A stretch of 25,377 nucleotides of DNA from Planctomycetaceae bacterium (GCA_029259875.1 JAJDEK010000235.1:1-25377), one strand, 5' to 3'. Positions 1 through 8,627 are shown, counted from the stretch's first letter. Program-made: numbers and translations. The notes: generated from the sequence alone by a model not told the origin.

Positions 1-621
1 AACTGTGATAATTCGATTTTGTAAATCGATTTCTTTTACCTTACCCCAATTGAGCTTCTGGGCAAATGCAAAGAGATCTGCTGGAACAGGGCGTACAACG
101 AGAACCAGTTGTTTATCAAAAACGAAATTCTCAAAGTCTTGCTGTGAAGTCTCTGTTAGAAGGTCCTGCTTTTGCAAGTTGGTAGTCGATGGGGGCGGAA
201 TTGATGACCGTATCTCTTTTTGGAGAATTGGCAGTGCCATGGGCTCATCACCACTAACCCCACGTACGATGATGGCAACCCCCGGGCTTTTGCTGTCTAA
301 AGTTCGTTTGCTCGTCTCGGTAATAATATTAGTTTCAACAGAAGTATCGTTTGTTTTAGGTTTGGAACTTTTTTTAACAGATTCCGTTTTATGCTGCGAA
401 ATTGTGGTGGAAGTCTCGTTTGGGGGCAGTTGCACCTGTTTGGTCTTTGGCCTATTTGGTGTCTGTGGACGTGCGGGCGCAAAATTACCATTTGAAGGGG
501 CAAACGGATTCGATTTTGCCGAACGCTGATTATTAGAATTCGATCCACCACATCCAGCTAGAACGAATGCAATGCTAATTAGTAAAGGAAAAAAAGTGGT
601 TTTATAAATGGATGACAACAT
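1..621 (-). CDS. Lipoprotein, partial (C-terminus beyond left edge)
   Basis: An open frame of 207 codons runs from an ATG at 621 to the window edge with no stop. The N-terminus is a lipoprotein signal: a short basic start (residues 1-7), a hydrophobic stretch, then a lipobox ending LAGC at about residue 25, followed by GGS and a low-complexity Ser/Asn/Pro/Thr/Lys-rich linker to about residue 125. After the linker comes a more ordered segment (GVAIIVRGVSGDEPMALP, then an acidic/aromatic part ending QNRIITV). The protein should be anchored to a membrane with its C-terminal domain in the periplasm. I do not recognise the domain. Plus-strand and other-frame ORFs over the same bases are shadows. 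The gene is expected to continue past base 1. Confidence 0.75.
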   Translation of the reverse strand, partial: MLSSIYKTTFFPLLISIAFVLAGCGGSNSNNQRSAKSNPFAPSNGNFAPARPQTPNRPKTKQVQLPPNETSTTISQHKTESVKKSSKPKTNDTSVETNIITETSKRTLDSKSPGVAIIVRGVSGDEPMALPILQKEIRSSIPPPSTTNLQKQDLLTETSQQDFENFVFDKQLVLVVRPVPADLFAFAQKLNWGKVKEIDLQNRIITV

Positions 622-785
622 AGGTATTCGGTTCTGTGTACTTTCTTGGAAGAATCAATACTACTGCTTACTATATGTAATGGAGCAGAGTGTTCTTAAT
701 AGGTAGAAGATCAGGTGGGCAAGGCATATTTGTCTGGTCAATCAGAGAGATTGTTATTAAATCGTAATCATAATTAAGTCCAGAT

Positions 786-821
786 GTATATACAATATCT
801 CTGTTTGGACGTATATGCAAT
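786..821. repeat. 11-bp near-direct repeat in intergenic region
   Basis: GTATATACAAT (786-796) and GTATATGCAAT (811-821) are direct copies with one mismatch, 25 bases apart. They lie between the lipoprotein start and the sugar isomerase stop. The first copy sits inside an inverted repeat (GTCC/GGAC plus AGAT/ATCT). The spacing would suit a dimeric regulator upstream of the lipoprotein gene, but chance in AT-rich DNA is possible. Confidence 0.3.
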
Positions 822-843
822 GCCGATTGGGTTCTCTATTTTA

Positions 844-873
844 CCGATTTGTTCTATTTGCTAGTACAATCGG
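844..873 (-). terminator. Possible hairpin downstream of the sugar isomerase gene
   Basis: CCGATT (844-849) pairs with AATCGG (868-873), and the stem can be lengthened by two pairs with a one-base bulge. It lies just past the TAG stop at 876-878 of the minus-strand gene. No clear U-tract follows on the minus strand, so it is a weak terminator or an mRNA 3' end structure. A further CCGATT copy lies at 823-828. Confidence 0.3.
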
Positions 874-875
874 AA

Positions 876-1760
876 CTATCCCCAGTATTGAGACACCTTT
901 GTCCTGAGAAAAGTTGCACTTTTTTGCAATTCTTCCATCCCATTTACACCATCTTCGATACTGATCCAACTGTCAAAACCGACTTCTTTGAGTTGGGAAA
1001 AGATTGCGTCATAATCATTTAATCCTTCACCAATGACACCATGACTCAGTCGGCTTGCATATCCCAGGCTATTATTTTCTTCTTTTCGTAAATCTTCAAT
1101 TGTGCCTTCAATCAAATAACGATCACTGGCATGCATGGTGACTACCCGATGTTTAATCCTCGAAAGTAATTCTAATGGATCTTCACCAGCCAGAATGGTA
1201 TTACTCGGATCATAATTGACACCGAAATTCGGAGAATTGATTCGAGACACAAGCTCACAGAAGACATCAGCCATCTGTGCAAATTCTGGATACTCCCAAT
1301 AGTTGTCTTTATAATGATTTTCGATAATCAGGATGATTCCCAGTTTTTCAGCCAAAGGGAGACAGGCTTCAATAGATGAGACCGCATACTGAATGCCTTC
1401 TTCGCGTGAGACTTCCGGGCGCTTTTGACCTGAAAGTACTCGACAATACTTCCCTCCCAAGGCTGCGGTCATTTCCATCCAGAATTTTTCAGCTTCGATC
1501 TGTTCGTTTCGAAATGATTTATCAGGGTGAGTAAAGTCGGGCGAGCAACACATCATGGGGATTTCTAGACCTTGATCCGTCGCCATTTTTTTCGCTTCCG
1601 ACCAAAAATTCTGGTCCTTCATTTCCAGGAAGCCGGCATAAAATTCCAGTCCATCAATGTCAAGAGTGGCTGCCAGATCGATCCACTGGCGAAGGGTCAT
1701 TTCTCCGGAAAGACATAACTCATCCATAAAGGCTTTCGGAAACGCGGCTAGTTTTGGCAT
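876..1760 (-). CDS. Sugar phosphate isomerase/epimerase-like TIM-barrel protein
   Basis: A 294-residue protein of the AP-endonuclease-2/xylose-isomerase-like TIM-barrel superfamily, which holds isomerases, epimerases and dehydratases of sugars and inositols. Visible family landmarks are DGLEFY (beta strand 2), LIIENHY with a metal-ligand Glu in mid-protein, NYDPSN with a conserved Asp, TMHASD with a conserved His, and SIEDG with a C-terminal Glu; together they make up the usual divalent-metal site. No signal peptide, so cytoplasmic. I chose the ATG at 1760; an in-frame TTG at 1775 would add five residues, and neither has a strong ribosome binding site. It follows the dehydrogenase gene by about 90 bases on the same strand and is likely co-transcribed with it, suggesting catabolism of a sugar or polyol. 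Exact substrate unknown. Confidence 0.85.
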   Translation of the reverse strand: MPKLAAFPKAFMDELCLSGEMTLRQWIDLAATLDIDGLEFYAGFLEMKDQNFWSEAKKMATDQGLEIPMMCCSPDFTHPDKSFRNEQIEAEKFWMEMTAALGGKYCRVLSGQKRPEVSREEGIQYAVSSIEACLPLAEKLGIILIIENHYKDNYWEYPEFAQMADVFCELVSRINSPNFGVNYDPSNTILAGEDPLELLSRIKHRVVTMHASDRYLIEGTIEDLRKEENNSLGYASRLSHGVIGEGLNDYDAIFSQLKEVGFDSWISIEDGVNGMEELQKSATFLRTKVSQYWG

Positions 1761-1852
1761 GGAATGTTCTATCAAATCAAAGTTGAAGTAATGGGTGACG
1801 TTTAGAGCCTATTTTCCTGATATATGTTAGTCGTAGTCGTTCTCTCGTTAGC

Positions 1853-2893
1853 TTATGGAGTAAGTACTGCTTTCACAATTTCACCGGAATGCATGGTTTC
1901 AAAAGCCGTATGCCATTCATTTAATGACCAAGTTCCGCCGATGATAGGTTCGATGTTTAATTGGCCGGTTGTCAGCAATCGAATAACACGCTCCCAAATC
2001 GGCCAATTGTGACTGAAGCTGCCTTGCAGACGGATGTTTTTTTGTACTAAGGGGTCCAAAGAAAAACCCAGGGGTTGAGGTCCCCAGCCGACTTTGCTTA
2101 TCCAGCCACCCGGGCGCACAATTTCTAATGACTTCTTCAGTGTGACAGAGACACCGGCCGCATCTACCACACCATTCACGCCTAGGCCATCCGTTTCCAT
2201 AGTCCACTCATCGAGCCCATCAATGATGGGTTGGCAACCGTAGAAGCGTTCGGCAATTTCCAAACGTTCTTTGTCTCGTTCCAGACCGACAACAGCGACT
2301 TCAGCTCCTTGCAGTCGTGCCATGGCTGCACAAAGTAAACCAATAGGTCCAGGGCCGAATACAACCACGCGGTCGCCTGGTTGAATCTCTCCATTCATCA
2401 CCACGGCATTAAAAGCGACACAGCACGGTTCAGTGAGTGCCGCTTTTTCTAATGGTAACCGATCGGGTACGCGATGCAGGCAGCGTGCCGGAACGCGCAC
2501 AAATCGAGTCATTGCACCGTTGACACCGTATCCAAAGCCTTTTCGCGTTGGGTCCAGATTATAACGACCTTCTCGAGACATCGGGTTATCCAGATCAATC
2601 ACCGCTGCTGTTTCGCTGACAACACGATCTCCTTCTGACCAATTTTTAATCAGGCTTCCTGTTTTAAAAATTGTCCCTGCAAATTCATGGCCGAGTACAA
2701 CCGGATAATTCACAGGCCAACTATGGTCGGCCGTCCATTGATGAAGATCGCTGCCACAAACCCCCACAGCAGAAACTTTAAGCAGCACTTCGTCTGCTCC
2801 GAAATCAGGAATTGGAATGTCCTGTAACTCAACTGATTTTGCTTCAGGTGCATAATTCACAACAGCCGTTTGTGTCATTTCTGCCTGACTCAT
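1853..2893 (-). CDS. Zinc-dependent alcohol/polyol dehydrogenase (MDR family)
   Basis: 346 residues, typical length for a medium-chain zinc alcohol dehydrogenase. The GroES-like N-terminal domain has catalytic zinc ligands C46 (GVCGSDLH), the GHE motif at 68-70 and E155. The Rossmann nucleotide-binding motif GPGPIG is at 180-185. It should oxidise an alcohol or polyol with NAD(P)+ in the cytoplasm. The loop that normally carries four structural-zinc cysteines (about residues 95-121) keeps the family pattern around REGRYNL and RKGFGYG but has no cysteine, as in sorbitol-dehydrogenase-like enzymes. The ATG at 2893 has GGAGG six bases upstream and overlaps the TGA of the preceding gene (ATGA), so translation is probably coupled. 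Closest guess is a threonine-, sorbitol- or galactitol-dehydrogenase-like enzyme; substrate not determined. Confidence 0.9.
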   Translation of the reverse strand: MSQAEMTQTAVVNYAPEAKSVELQDIPIPDFGADEVLLKVSAVGVCGSDLHQWTADHSWPVNYPVVLGHEFAGTIFKTGSLIKNWSEGDRVVSETAAVIDLDNPMSREGRYNLDPTRKGFGYGVNGAMTRFVRVPARCLHRVPDRLPLEKAALTEPCCVAFNAVVMNGEIQPGDRVVVFGPGPIGLLCAAMARLQGAEVAVVGLERDKERLEIAERFYGCQPIIDGLDEWTMETDGLGVNGVVDAAGVSVTLKKSLEIVRPGGWISKVGWGPQPLGFSLDPLVQKNIRLQGSFSHNWPIWERVIRLLTTGQLNIEPIIGGTWSLNEWHTAFETMHSGEIVKAVLTP

Positions 2894-3598
2894 TTTTGTC
2901 CTCCAATCGGAACATCACCGTAAGCGTGTACTTTTTCGCAGATCAATCTCAATGAGTCTTCTAGATTTCCGGAGGCAGTCTTGAACGAATCAGCATCAAT
3001 TGTAAGCGGCGCTCCTAGTACAACAAGTGGAGCACCGTATTCTGGGGTCCTGATGGCTTGCTCCAATGAAAGCCCTCCTACCGCCTGAACGGGAATGCTG
3101 ATCGCATCTACGACTTCTTTTAATTGATCCCAATGGGCTGGGCATTCGCTCTCCCCTTGCAGCAATTCCACGACGTTCATCATAGCCAACATGATGAACC
3201 ACATAGTCGCAACCCAGATCTTCCAGTTTTCTGGCTGCTGAGACCATGTCATCAGCAAGGTTGTCTCCCATGACTTTTACGCCATGATCTTTGCCGGCTT
3301 TCACGACACAATGAATAGTTTCTTCATGAGCACGCGACATCACAACAACATGTGTTGCACCTGCCTGTGCCATCATTTCAGCTTCAAGATAACCACCATC
3401 CATCGTTTTTAAATCTGCAACAATCGGGGTTTCCGGAAATTGTGCTCTGAGTTCTCGAACACAATTTAAGCCTTCTGCGAGAATTAAAGGAGTGCCTGCT
3501 TCCAGCCAATCCACACCAGCTCGTATCGCCATTGCTGCTGTTTCCAGAGCTTCACCTATGTTGGTCAGATCTAATGAGATTTGTACGATTGGTTTCAT
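2890..3598 (-). pseudogene. 3-hexulose-6-phosphate synthase / 3-keto-L-gulonate-6-P decarboxylase family, frameshifted
   Basis: Two overlapping frames together encode one protein of about 235 residues in the orotidine-decarboxylase superfamily. The first frame (ATG 3598) carries DLKTMD at 62-67, with D62, K64 and D67 forming the family's metal/substrate site, and VVHHVGYDERRGIAARGE with H136. After MPSPL the frame breaks. Dropping one C from the CCC at 3129-3131 restores DQLKEVVDAI, PVQAVGGLSLEQAI, APLVVLGAPLTI and the TGA at 2890-2892. Total length is 3n+1, consistent with a single inserted base. The enzyme condenses formaldehyde with ribulose 5-phosphate (HPS) or decarboxylates 3-keto-L-gulonate 6-phosphate (KGPDC); the motifs are shared. 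It leads the operon with the dehydrogenase (ATGA overlap). The coherent remainder suggests a very recent mutation or a sequencing error. Confidence 0.85.
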
Positions 3599-4040
3599 GA
3601 AACCTGTTTCACTTTCATTACCAGTTGTGTTTGTAAGTTTTTGTTCATATTTGACAATTACTAAGAACAGTTACAAATCATCCTAACGGAAGAATTCTGG
3701 AATTGCGACCACACGTGCATTGTTGCTTCTTTGCTGGATCGTTGCCTGTGTAATAGATCAACTTCAATTGATTGATTCCTATCAGTTGGGGGCTTTCAAG
3801 ATGAAGGACAGTCTTTTCTGATGGCTTTATTTTGTATAAGAAAAGACGAGGAAATGTATACAAATAGTCCCTGTTCGCTGCTGGCCAATTGGGCTGTAGA
3901 TTTCGTAGGCGTTAAAGTTTAACAGGAATGTTTTGGGCAGGATACATTTTGCTGAATTTGAGGTAAATTCTGGTTGCTTAGAATCCGATTCGATAAGTGG
4001 CGCATTGTGTAGCGCGATTTATACTACTAAATGAATCTGG
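3599..4040. other. Divergent intergenic region, no gene seen
   Basis: 442 bases between the minus-strand aldolase operon and the plus-strand HlyD-like gene. The short ORF at 3678-3863 has no recognisable composition or ribosome binding site and is not accepted. Divergent promoters must lie here, but I see no convincing -35/-10 pair, repeat or terminator. Confidence 0.6.
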
Positions 4041-5204
4041 ATGATTTTAGGACAGCCAGAAATGCCTTCTGAATTAATTGATGACTATCAAGTTCAAAAT
4101 GATTTGCACGAACACTCCTCTTCATTTGGGTTTCGGGCATTAATTATTTTAATGCTTGCTTTGGCTGGAGGAATCTGGAGTGCTCAATGGGTGAAAGGTG
4201 TCCGTGTTGAAACCTACATTGGTTCTTTGCAGGCCCCGAAAACGATCATCACAGCTAAAAATGACGCAGTCATTCAAGAGATCTATGTTAAGGAGGGGCA
4301 GGTTGTCTCTAGTGGAGAACGAATCCTGGCTCTCTTTGATTATTCTTTAGATAGAAGCTGGAATAAAAAACAACAGGAATTAATTGCACTTGAAGCCGAG
4401 CTTGAGCAATCAAAGGCAAAATCAGAAGTGGAATTAGCCTTGCGAAATAAGGACATTGAATCTGAAGTCTTCAATGCTAAGTTGAAATCTTCGCAATATC
4501 TCAAAGAGCAATACATCCACCAGATAACCAATTTGGCATGGCAGGATTTTCTTCAAGATTATAATTCGATTTCCAGTAATGGTTCAAAGGAAGAAGTCTT
4601 TCGGTCTTTGGTTTATGAAAGCCGATTACCAGACGAAAACCGAATCACGGCGATGTTACGTCAGGAATCTGCTCGTAACTCCGCTGAAGTGTTCGCAGCC
4701 CGTGTCAAACTCTGTGAAGAACAGATGACAGATTTGAAGGCCATTCAAAAAAAACTCCCCAAACAGATCCGGCTGGCAATGGGTGTGGAAGTAATCATGA
4801 ACCGTTTAGACCGGGTGAAAAGTGAGCTAAAAAATCTGGAATTCCAACGCGATGCTTTGCGACTGAATGCTGATCGGTTTGGTGTGGTCGGGATCTTCAA
4901 AAAAGAGATCGGAGACTCAGTTCAGAAAAGTACTCCGATTGTGGAGCTATTCGATAAAGAACGTCCGTTTTTGATTGTGGATGTTCCTTCTCGAAAGCTA
5001 AATTTCTTCAAACGAGGGACAGAAGTAAAAATCGTTTTTTCCGGAAACATTAAAGGAAAAGGAACTGTTAGCAAAATTTCAGAGCAAGCAGTCTCAAAGC
5101 CGGGATTTCGTGAAAGCGTTGTCATGGTCTACATTGAACCATCAGGACGGCTTTGGCCCGATCTGCCAATGGGGAGCACGGTCGATGTCTCTTTAGAAAA
5201 ATAA
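4041..5204 (+). CDS. HlyD-like membrane fusion protein (periplasmic adaptor)
   Basis: 387 residues with one N-terminal membrane segment (about 30-48). A split lipoyl/barrel-sandwich domain follows: first half around AVIQEIYVKEGQVVSSGE (about 75-92), a long alpha-helical coiled coil rich in Glu/Lys/Gln (about 105-280), then the second half around VVGIFKKEIGDSVQKSTPI, and a beta-barrel end with LPMGSTVDVSLEK. This is the architecture of RND/ABC/HlyD adaptor subunits, which span the periplasm and link an inner-membrane pump to an outer-membrane channel, or act as sensors in some planctomycete systems. No pump gene is adjacent in the window. An in-frame ATG at 4062, with AGGA nine bases upstream, may be the true start. 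Confidence 0.85.
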   Translation: MILGQPEMPSELIDDYQVQNDLHEHSSSFGFRALIILMLALAGGIWSAQWVKGVRVETYIGSLQAPKTIITAKNDAVIQEIYVKEGQVVSSGERILALFDYSLDRSWNKKQQELIALEAELEQSKAKSEVELALRNKDIESEVFNAKLKSSQYLKEQYIHQITNLAWQDFLQDYNSISSNGSKEEVFRSLVYESRLPDENRITAMLRQESARNSAEVFAARVKLCEEQMTDLKAIQKKLPKQIRLAMGVEVIMNRLDRVKSELKNLEFQRDALRLNADRFGVVGIFKKEIGDSVQKSTPIVELFDKERPFLIVDVPSRKLNFFKRGTEVKIVFSGNIKGKGTVSKISEQAVSKPGFRESVVMVYIEPSGRLWPDLPMGSTVDVSLEK

Positions 5205-5543
5205 AGGGACGTGTGAGCAGAAAACAGTACTTGCCTTTAACGGCGCCGAAATTCTAACTCTAAGTATCATTTGATCTTCGGTCATTAATGATCTTTGTTA
5301 CTGAATTTCGACTTGAAATTGTGGTAGATTAGATACAATATGTGACAAATCTGGTGACGAATTTCAGGATTGGTCTTCACCAGAAATCTGAATAACTCTC
5401 TCATTTTCTTATGGAACCGGATACGGTTTTCCTTAGTTTGAGAGTCAATTCAGACTTGTTCTTTAATAAAAAGGGTCTCGCGGCTGCAGGAAGCTGGTTC
5501 GACGAGTTTTATTCTCAAGATGTTTTGAGTGAGGAGTAGACCG
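5205..5543 (+). other. Intergenic region with possible weak promoter
   Basis: About 340 bases between the HlyD-like gene and a small plus-strand gene. It contains TTGAAA near 5312 followed 15 bases later by TACAAT, a poor but possible sigma70-type promoter, and a short hairpin ACCG-gata-CGGT near 5416. There is no obvious U-tract terminator after the HlyD-like gene and no coding potential that I can support. Confidence 0.35.
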
Positions 5544-5723
5544 TTGGGTATTTCAGCTACAATTTCTTTTTCGGCACAAGAAGCAAGCAGATTTTCAGTC
5601 GATGCCATTGAGGAGATGCGGCTGCGCACCTGGGCTAGAAAGAACTACACAGAGCAATCACAGCGCGACGATCTCTGGCACCCCGTCATTTTAGACGAAA
5701 TGCTTCGAATTGATCAGGAATAA
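5544..5723 (+). CDS. Small conserved-looking protein of unknown function
   Basis: A 59-residue protein if read from TTG 5544, which has GAGGAG seven bases upstream; an in-frame GTG at 5529 would add five residues but lies before that site. The body has a pattern typical of a real protein: EEMRLRTWARKNY, then DDLWHPVILDEMLRIDQE, rich in Trp, Arg, Asp and Glu. No signal peptide, membrane segment or metal motif. It stands alone between the HlyD-like gene and the convergent aminopeptidase gene. I do not recognise a named family; short proteins with a WAR..Y / WHPV.LDEM pattern seem planctomycete-specific, but this is memory, not a search. Confidence 0.6.
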   Translation: MGISATISFSAQEASRFSVDAIEEMRLRTWARKNYTEQSQRDDLWHPVILDEMLRIDQE

Positions 5724-5754
5724 TAAAGATCGAGATTGGTTTAAAAGAGCTTAG

Positions 5755-6945
5755 TTAATACTCGCTCAAGATCGATAGAATCTCTGTTTGACGCTCTCCT
5801 GCTGTTACATGGATTTTATTTTGTCCGTCTATGAAGACATTCACTTCACTTCGAACTCCAAATTCGGGAAGATAAATTCCCGGCTCAATCGAGAAACAGG
5901 TTCGAGGTAGGATAAGACGCTCTTCATGTGTCTCAAGATTGTCCATGTTGGCACCATTGCCGTGGGTCTCTTGTCCAATGCTGTGGCCAGTGCGATGCAC
6001 AAAATACTGGCCATAACCAGCTTCTTCTATGACATCTCTACAAGCTTGGTCAACTTCCCAACCTTGAAGGGGAGTGCCCGAAGAGAATGCCTTTTCAACT
6101 AAAGTGATTGCGGCATCTCGGGCCTCGGCGACAATTTGAAAAATCTGAGAATATGTTTCGGGAACCTGTCGGCCGACAATGCCAACACGCGTCATATCAC
6201 TATAAACGCCCCTTGGGACATCCAGTTTGGCCCACAAGTCAATTAGTACAAAGTCACTCTCTCGAATGGCAGTATCAGAACCGGTTCCCGTTTCATAATG
6301 GGGATCACCACTATGCGACTCACGAGCAACAATCGGAGGGTGATAAGTTGTTAATCCACTCTGTTCAAAGTGCTCCATAATCACATCTGAAACGGCTTGC
6401 TCTTCAACGCTCCCTTGCTCTCGAATTTGAGTCGCGATGAATGACCACGCAACCTCAAAGGCTTTGTCAGTTTCTACACCAGCTTTTTGATGTAACTCCC
6501 ATTGCTCAGCATCCCACACTGCTTCGAAGAGTTGAACCAGATCTCCAGAGGGAACGATGGACTCAACCGATTCACGAACCAGTTCTACAGTTCCCGCATC
6601 AACTCGAGAAATGTAAGGATTAGAATTCCGTGGAGAATATTCCATTGCGATCAGTTTTGCATTGCGCAATATTGTTTCGATCCCCGCTTCCAGTTCTTGC
6701 CATTTTAGATAGATGACTTTTTCTCCCGGGAGGTGGTCCAGTGCTTCCGATTCAATTCGGTGAACCAGTTTAGTAGGCTGTCCTGATTTGGGAACAAAGT
6801 AGAAAAAACGCCGTGAACCCATCGCATCTTCGGGGATATCGAGGATTCTTCTGGCCAGAACATTGCTCCCTCGAAAATCATAAAATAACCAACCATCAAG
6901 CGAGAATTGTTCTAATGCTGCTTGCACCTTTGTGAGCTCGAACAT
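5755..6945 (-). CDS. M24 family metallopeptidase (Xaa-Pro aminopeptidase-like)
   Basis: 396 residues from ATG 6945. The N-terminal creatinase-like domain (about 1-140) precedes a pita-bread M24 catalytic domain (about 150-380). The five metal ligands are visible: D236 in VLIDLWAK, D250 in YSDMTRV, H321 in HRTGHSIGQETHG, E354 in FSIEPGIY and E367 in VRSEVNVFI. A dinuclear metal site of this kind removes N-terminal residues before proline; it can also be a dipeptidase. There is no signal peptide, so a cytoplasmic role in peptide turnover is likely. The longer ORF start at 7011 adds 22 residues with no family match; ATG 6945 has AGG about ten bases upstream. It is convergent with the small gene ending at 5723. 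Confidence 0.9.
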   Translation of the reverse strand: MFELTKVQAALEQFSLDGWLFYDFRGSNVLARRILDIPEDAMGSRRFFYFVPKSGQPTKLVHRIESEALDHLPGEKVIYLKWQELEAGIETILRNAKLIAMEYSPRNSNPYISRVDAGTVELVRESVESIVPSGDLVQLFEAVWDAEQWELHQKAGVETDKAFEVAWSFIATQIREQGSVEEQAVSDVIMEHFEQSGLTTYHPPIVARESHSGDPHYETGTGSDTAIRESDFVLIDLWAKLDVPRGVYSDMTRVGIVGRQVPETYSQIFQIVAEARDAAITLVEKAFSSGTPLQGWEVDQACRDVIEEAGYGQYFVHRTGHSIGQETHGNGANMDNLETHEERLILPRTCFSIEPGIYLPEFGVRSEVNVFIDGQNKIHVTAGERQTEILSILSEY

Positions 6946-7209
6946 ATCGGGAGTACCTGAAAATAAAAGTAGGCTGAATGTATCAGCAGAAATCGTCGTT
7001 AAACAAATCAATGTAAGGCGTTAGAATCGCAAATTCAAGATGAGGGTCGTAAGAGATGCCCTCAAAATAAGACGTTCTCTAGGAAAAACAGTTTGAATCA
7101 ATAAGCTTTCAGTTGCGAATCGTTGTGACTGCCTAGACAATAAACGTTTAGTTCACGAAATCTAGTACACTGTTTTTAAAATTTCAATAATCTACCAACC
7201 ATTTGTATT

Positions 7210-7215
7210 GAGGAG
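7210..7215 (+). promoter_or_regulatory. Ribosome binding site that places thrC start at ATT 7224
   Basis: GAGGAG at 7210-7215 overlaps an in-frame TGA (7209-7211) and lies eight bases before ATT 7224. No ATG, GTG, TTG or CTG is in frame between here and TTG 7293, which lies inside the zinc ribbon. The site therefore supports initiation at the AUU codon. Confidence 0.65.
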
Positions 7216-7223
7216 AAACGACG

Positions 7224-8627
7224 ATTTCCACTGTATCGACTGAAATTGCTTACCAAAAGTGTATTTCACCCAGTTGTCAGGCAACATATGCATTGGGTGA
7301 AGTGTTAACAAGCTGCCCAAAATGTGGTGAACTGCTGGATGTTTCTTATGATTGGGATCAGGTTCCGGTCCCTCAGTCGTTACGGGAATTTGAAAAACGT
7401 TGGAGTACTCGTAACCGTCCCATCGATTTCAGTGGCGTCTGGCGGTTTCGTGAATTGTTACCCTTCGCTCAAGATGATCAGATTGTTACGATCGGCGAAG
7501 GGCAGACCATGCTAAAAGCTTCTCAGCAGGTCGCGCGATATGCAGGTCTGAATGATGATGGGCTTTTCCTACAATATGAAGGGTTGAACCCTTCCGGTAG
7601 CTTTAAAGACAATGGTATGACGGCTGCTTCTACCCATGCTGTCATGGTTGGTGCCAAAGTTGCTGCGTGTGCCTCTACCGGTAATACCAGCGCTTCCTTA
7701 GCGGTTTATGCAAGCGTGGCCCAAAAATTCAAAGTCGTCGTATTTGTGGGTAGTGGGAAGATTGCATTTGGAAAACTAACACAAGCACTCGACTATGGCG
7801 CAAAAACCGTTCAAATTCAGGGAGATTTTGATGATGCGCTGGCGCGTGTTCGCGAAGTATGTACTTCTGAAGGAATTTATTTGTGTAATAGTGTGAACCC
7901 GTTCCGACTGGAAGGCCAGAAATCAATCATGTTTCGTGTCCTTGAAAGTCTGAATTGGGAAGTGCCTGACTGGATTGTTGTCCCAGGCGGAAATCTGGGA
8001 AATTCCAGTGCGTTTGGCAAAGCATTTATGGAATTGAAAGCACTGGGGCTCATTGAGCGAATTCCTCGTCTGGCAATCATCAACGCGCAGGGAGCGAACA
8101 CGCTTTATCAACTTTACGAACAGCAAGGCCTACGTTGGAATGGAGGCAATTACGACAACTCTCGTTCTTCTGAATTCTTTTCTCAGATGGACAAAGAAGA
8201 TCGGCGCGCCTCGACTCTAGCAAGCGCGATTGAAATAAATCGTCCGGTTAATTTTTCTAAGTCCTTGAGAGCACTTGATGTATGTGACGGTGTTGTACGA
8301 GAAGTCAATGATCAGGAGATTCTTGATGCGAAGGCCCAGATTGGGGCAGGGGGATTTGGATGTGAACCAGCCAGTGCGGCCAGTGTGGCTGGGGCGAAGC
8401 TATTGAGAAGCGAAGGGGTTATTGCCTCCAGTGATCGCGTCGTTTGTGTTTTAACCGGCCATCAGTTAAAAGATCCTAATGCGACAGTAGCCTATCATTC
8501 TGCAACTAATGAACATATGGACGAAAAACTAACAAGTCACGGTGTAACCGAGGCTCTTTTTTCTAACGGACCTATTGTCGTTGCGAATGATTTAGATAAA
8601 ATAATAAAAGTGATTCAGTCTTTTTGA
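7224..8627 (+). CDS. thrC: Threonine synthase with N-terminal zinc ribbon, probable AUU start
   Basis: Converts O-phosphohomoserine to threonine with PLP, the last step of threonine synthesis, in the cytoplasm. Read from ATT 7224 it has 467 residues. A zinc ribbon at the N-terminus uses C13, C18, C31 and C34 (KCISPSC ... [16 protein letters not shown]). The PLP lysine is K128 in [11 protein letters not shown], followed by the [11 protein letters not shown] phosphate-binding loop and VVPGGNLGN. If translation began at TTG 7293, the first two ligand cysteines would be lost, although the upstream reading frame encodes them and is open back to the TGA at 7209. A GAGGAG site precedes ATT by eight bases. 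The ribbon-bearing form is common in planctomycetes and actinobacteria. Either a rare AUU start or an ATG-to-ATT change explains it. No other threonine-pathway gene is adjacent. Confidence 0.92.
   Translation: MSTVSTEIAYQKCISPSCQATYALGEVLTSCPKCGELLDVSYDWDQVPVPQSLREFEKRWSTRNRPIDFSGVWRFRELLPFAQDDQIVTIGEGQTMLKASQQVARYAGLNDDGLFLQYEGLNPSGSFKDNGMTAASTHAVMVGAKVAACASTGNTSASLAVYASVAQKFKVVVFVGSGKIAFGKLTQALDYGAKTVQIQGDFDDALARVREVCTSEGIYLCNSVNPFRLEGQKSIMFRVLESLNWEVPDWIVVPGGNLGNSSAFGKAFMELKALGLIERIPRLAIINAQGANTLYQLYEQQGLRWNGGNYDNSRSSEFFSQMDKEDRRASTLASAIEINRPVNFSKSLRALDVCDGVVREVNDQEILDAKAQIGAGGFGCEPASAASVAGAKLLRSEGVIASSDRVVCVLTGHQLKDPNATVAYHSATNEHMDEKLTSHGVTEALFSNGPIVVANDLDKIIKVIQSF

Noticed and set aside
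5..529. Plus-strand ORF of 174 codons at the left edge
   Set aside because: It is antisense to the minus-strand lipoprotein frame, which has a proper signal peptide; composition (Ser, Cys, Phe-rich) looks like an antisense shadow.
3678..3863. Small minus-strand ORF in the 3599-4040 gap
   Set aside because: No ribosome binding site, no recognisable pattern, and biased composition; likely chance.
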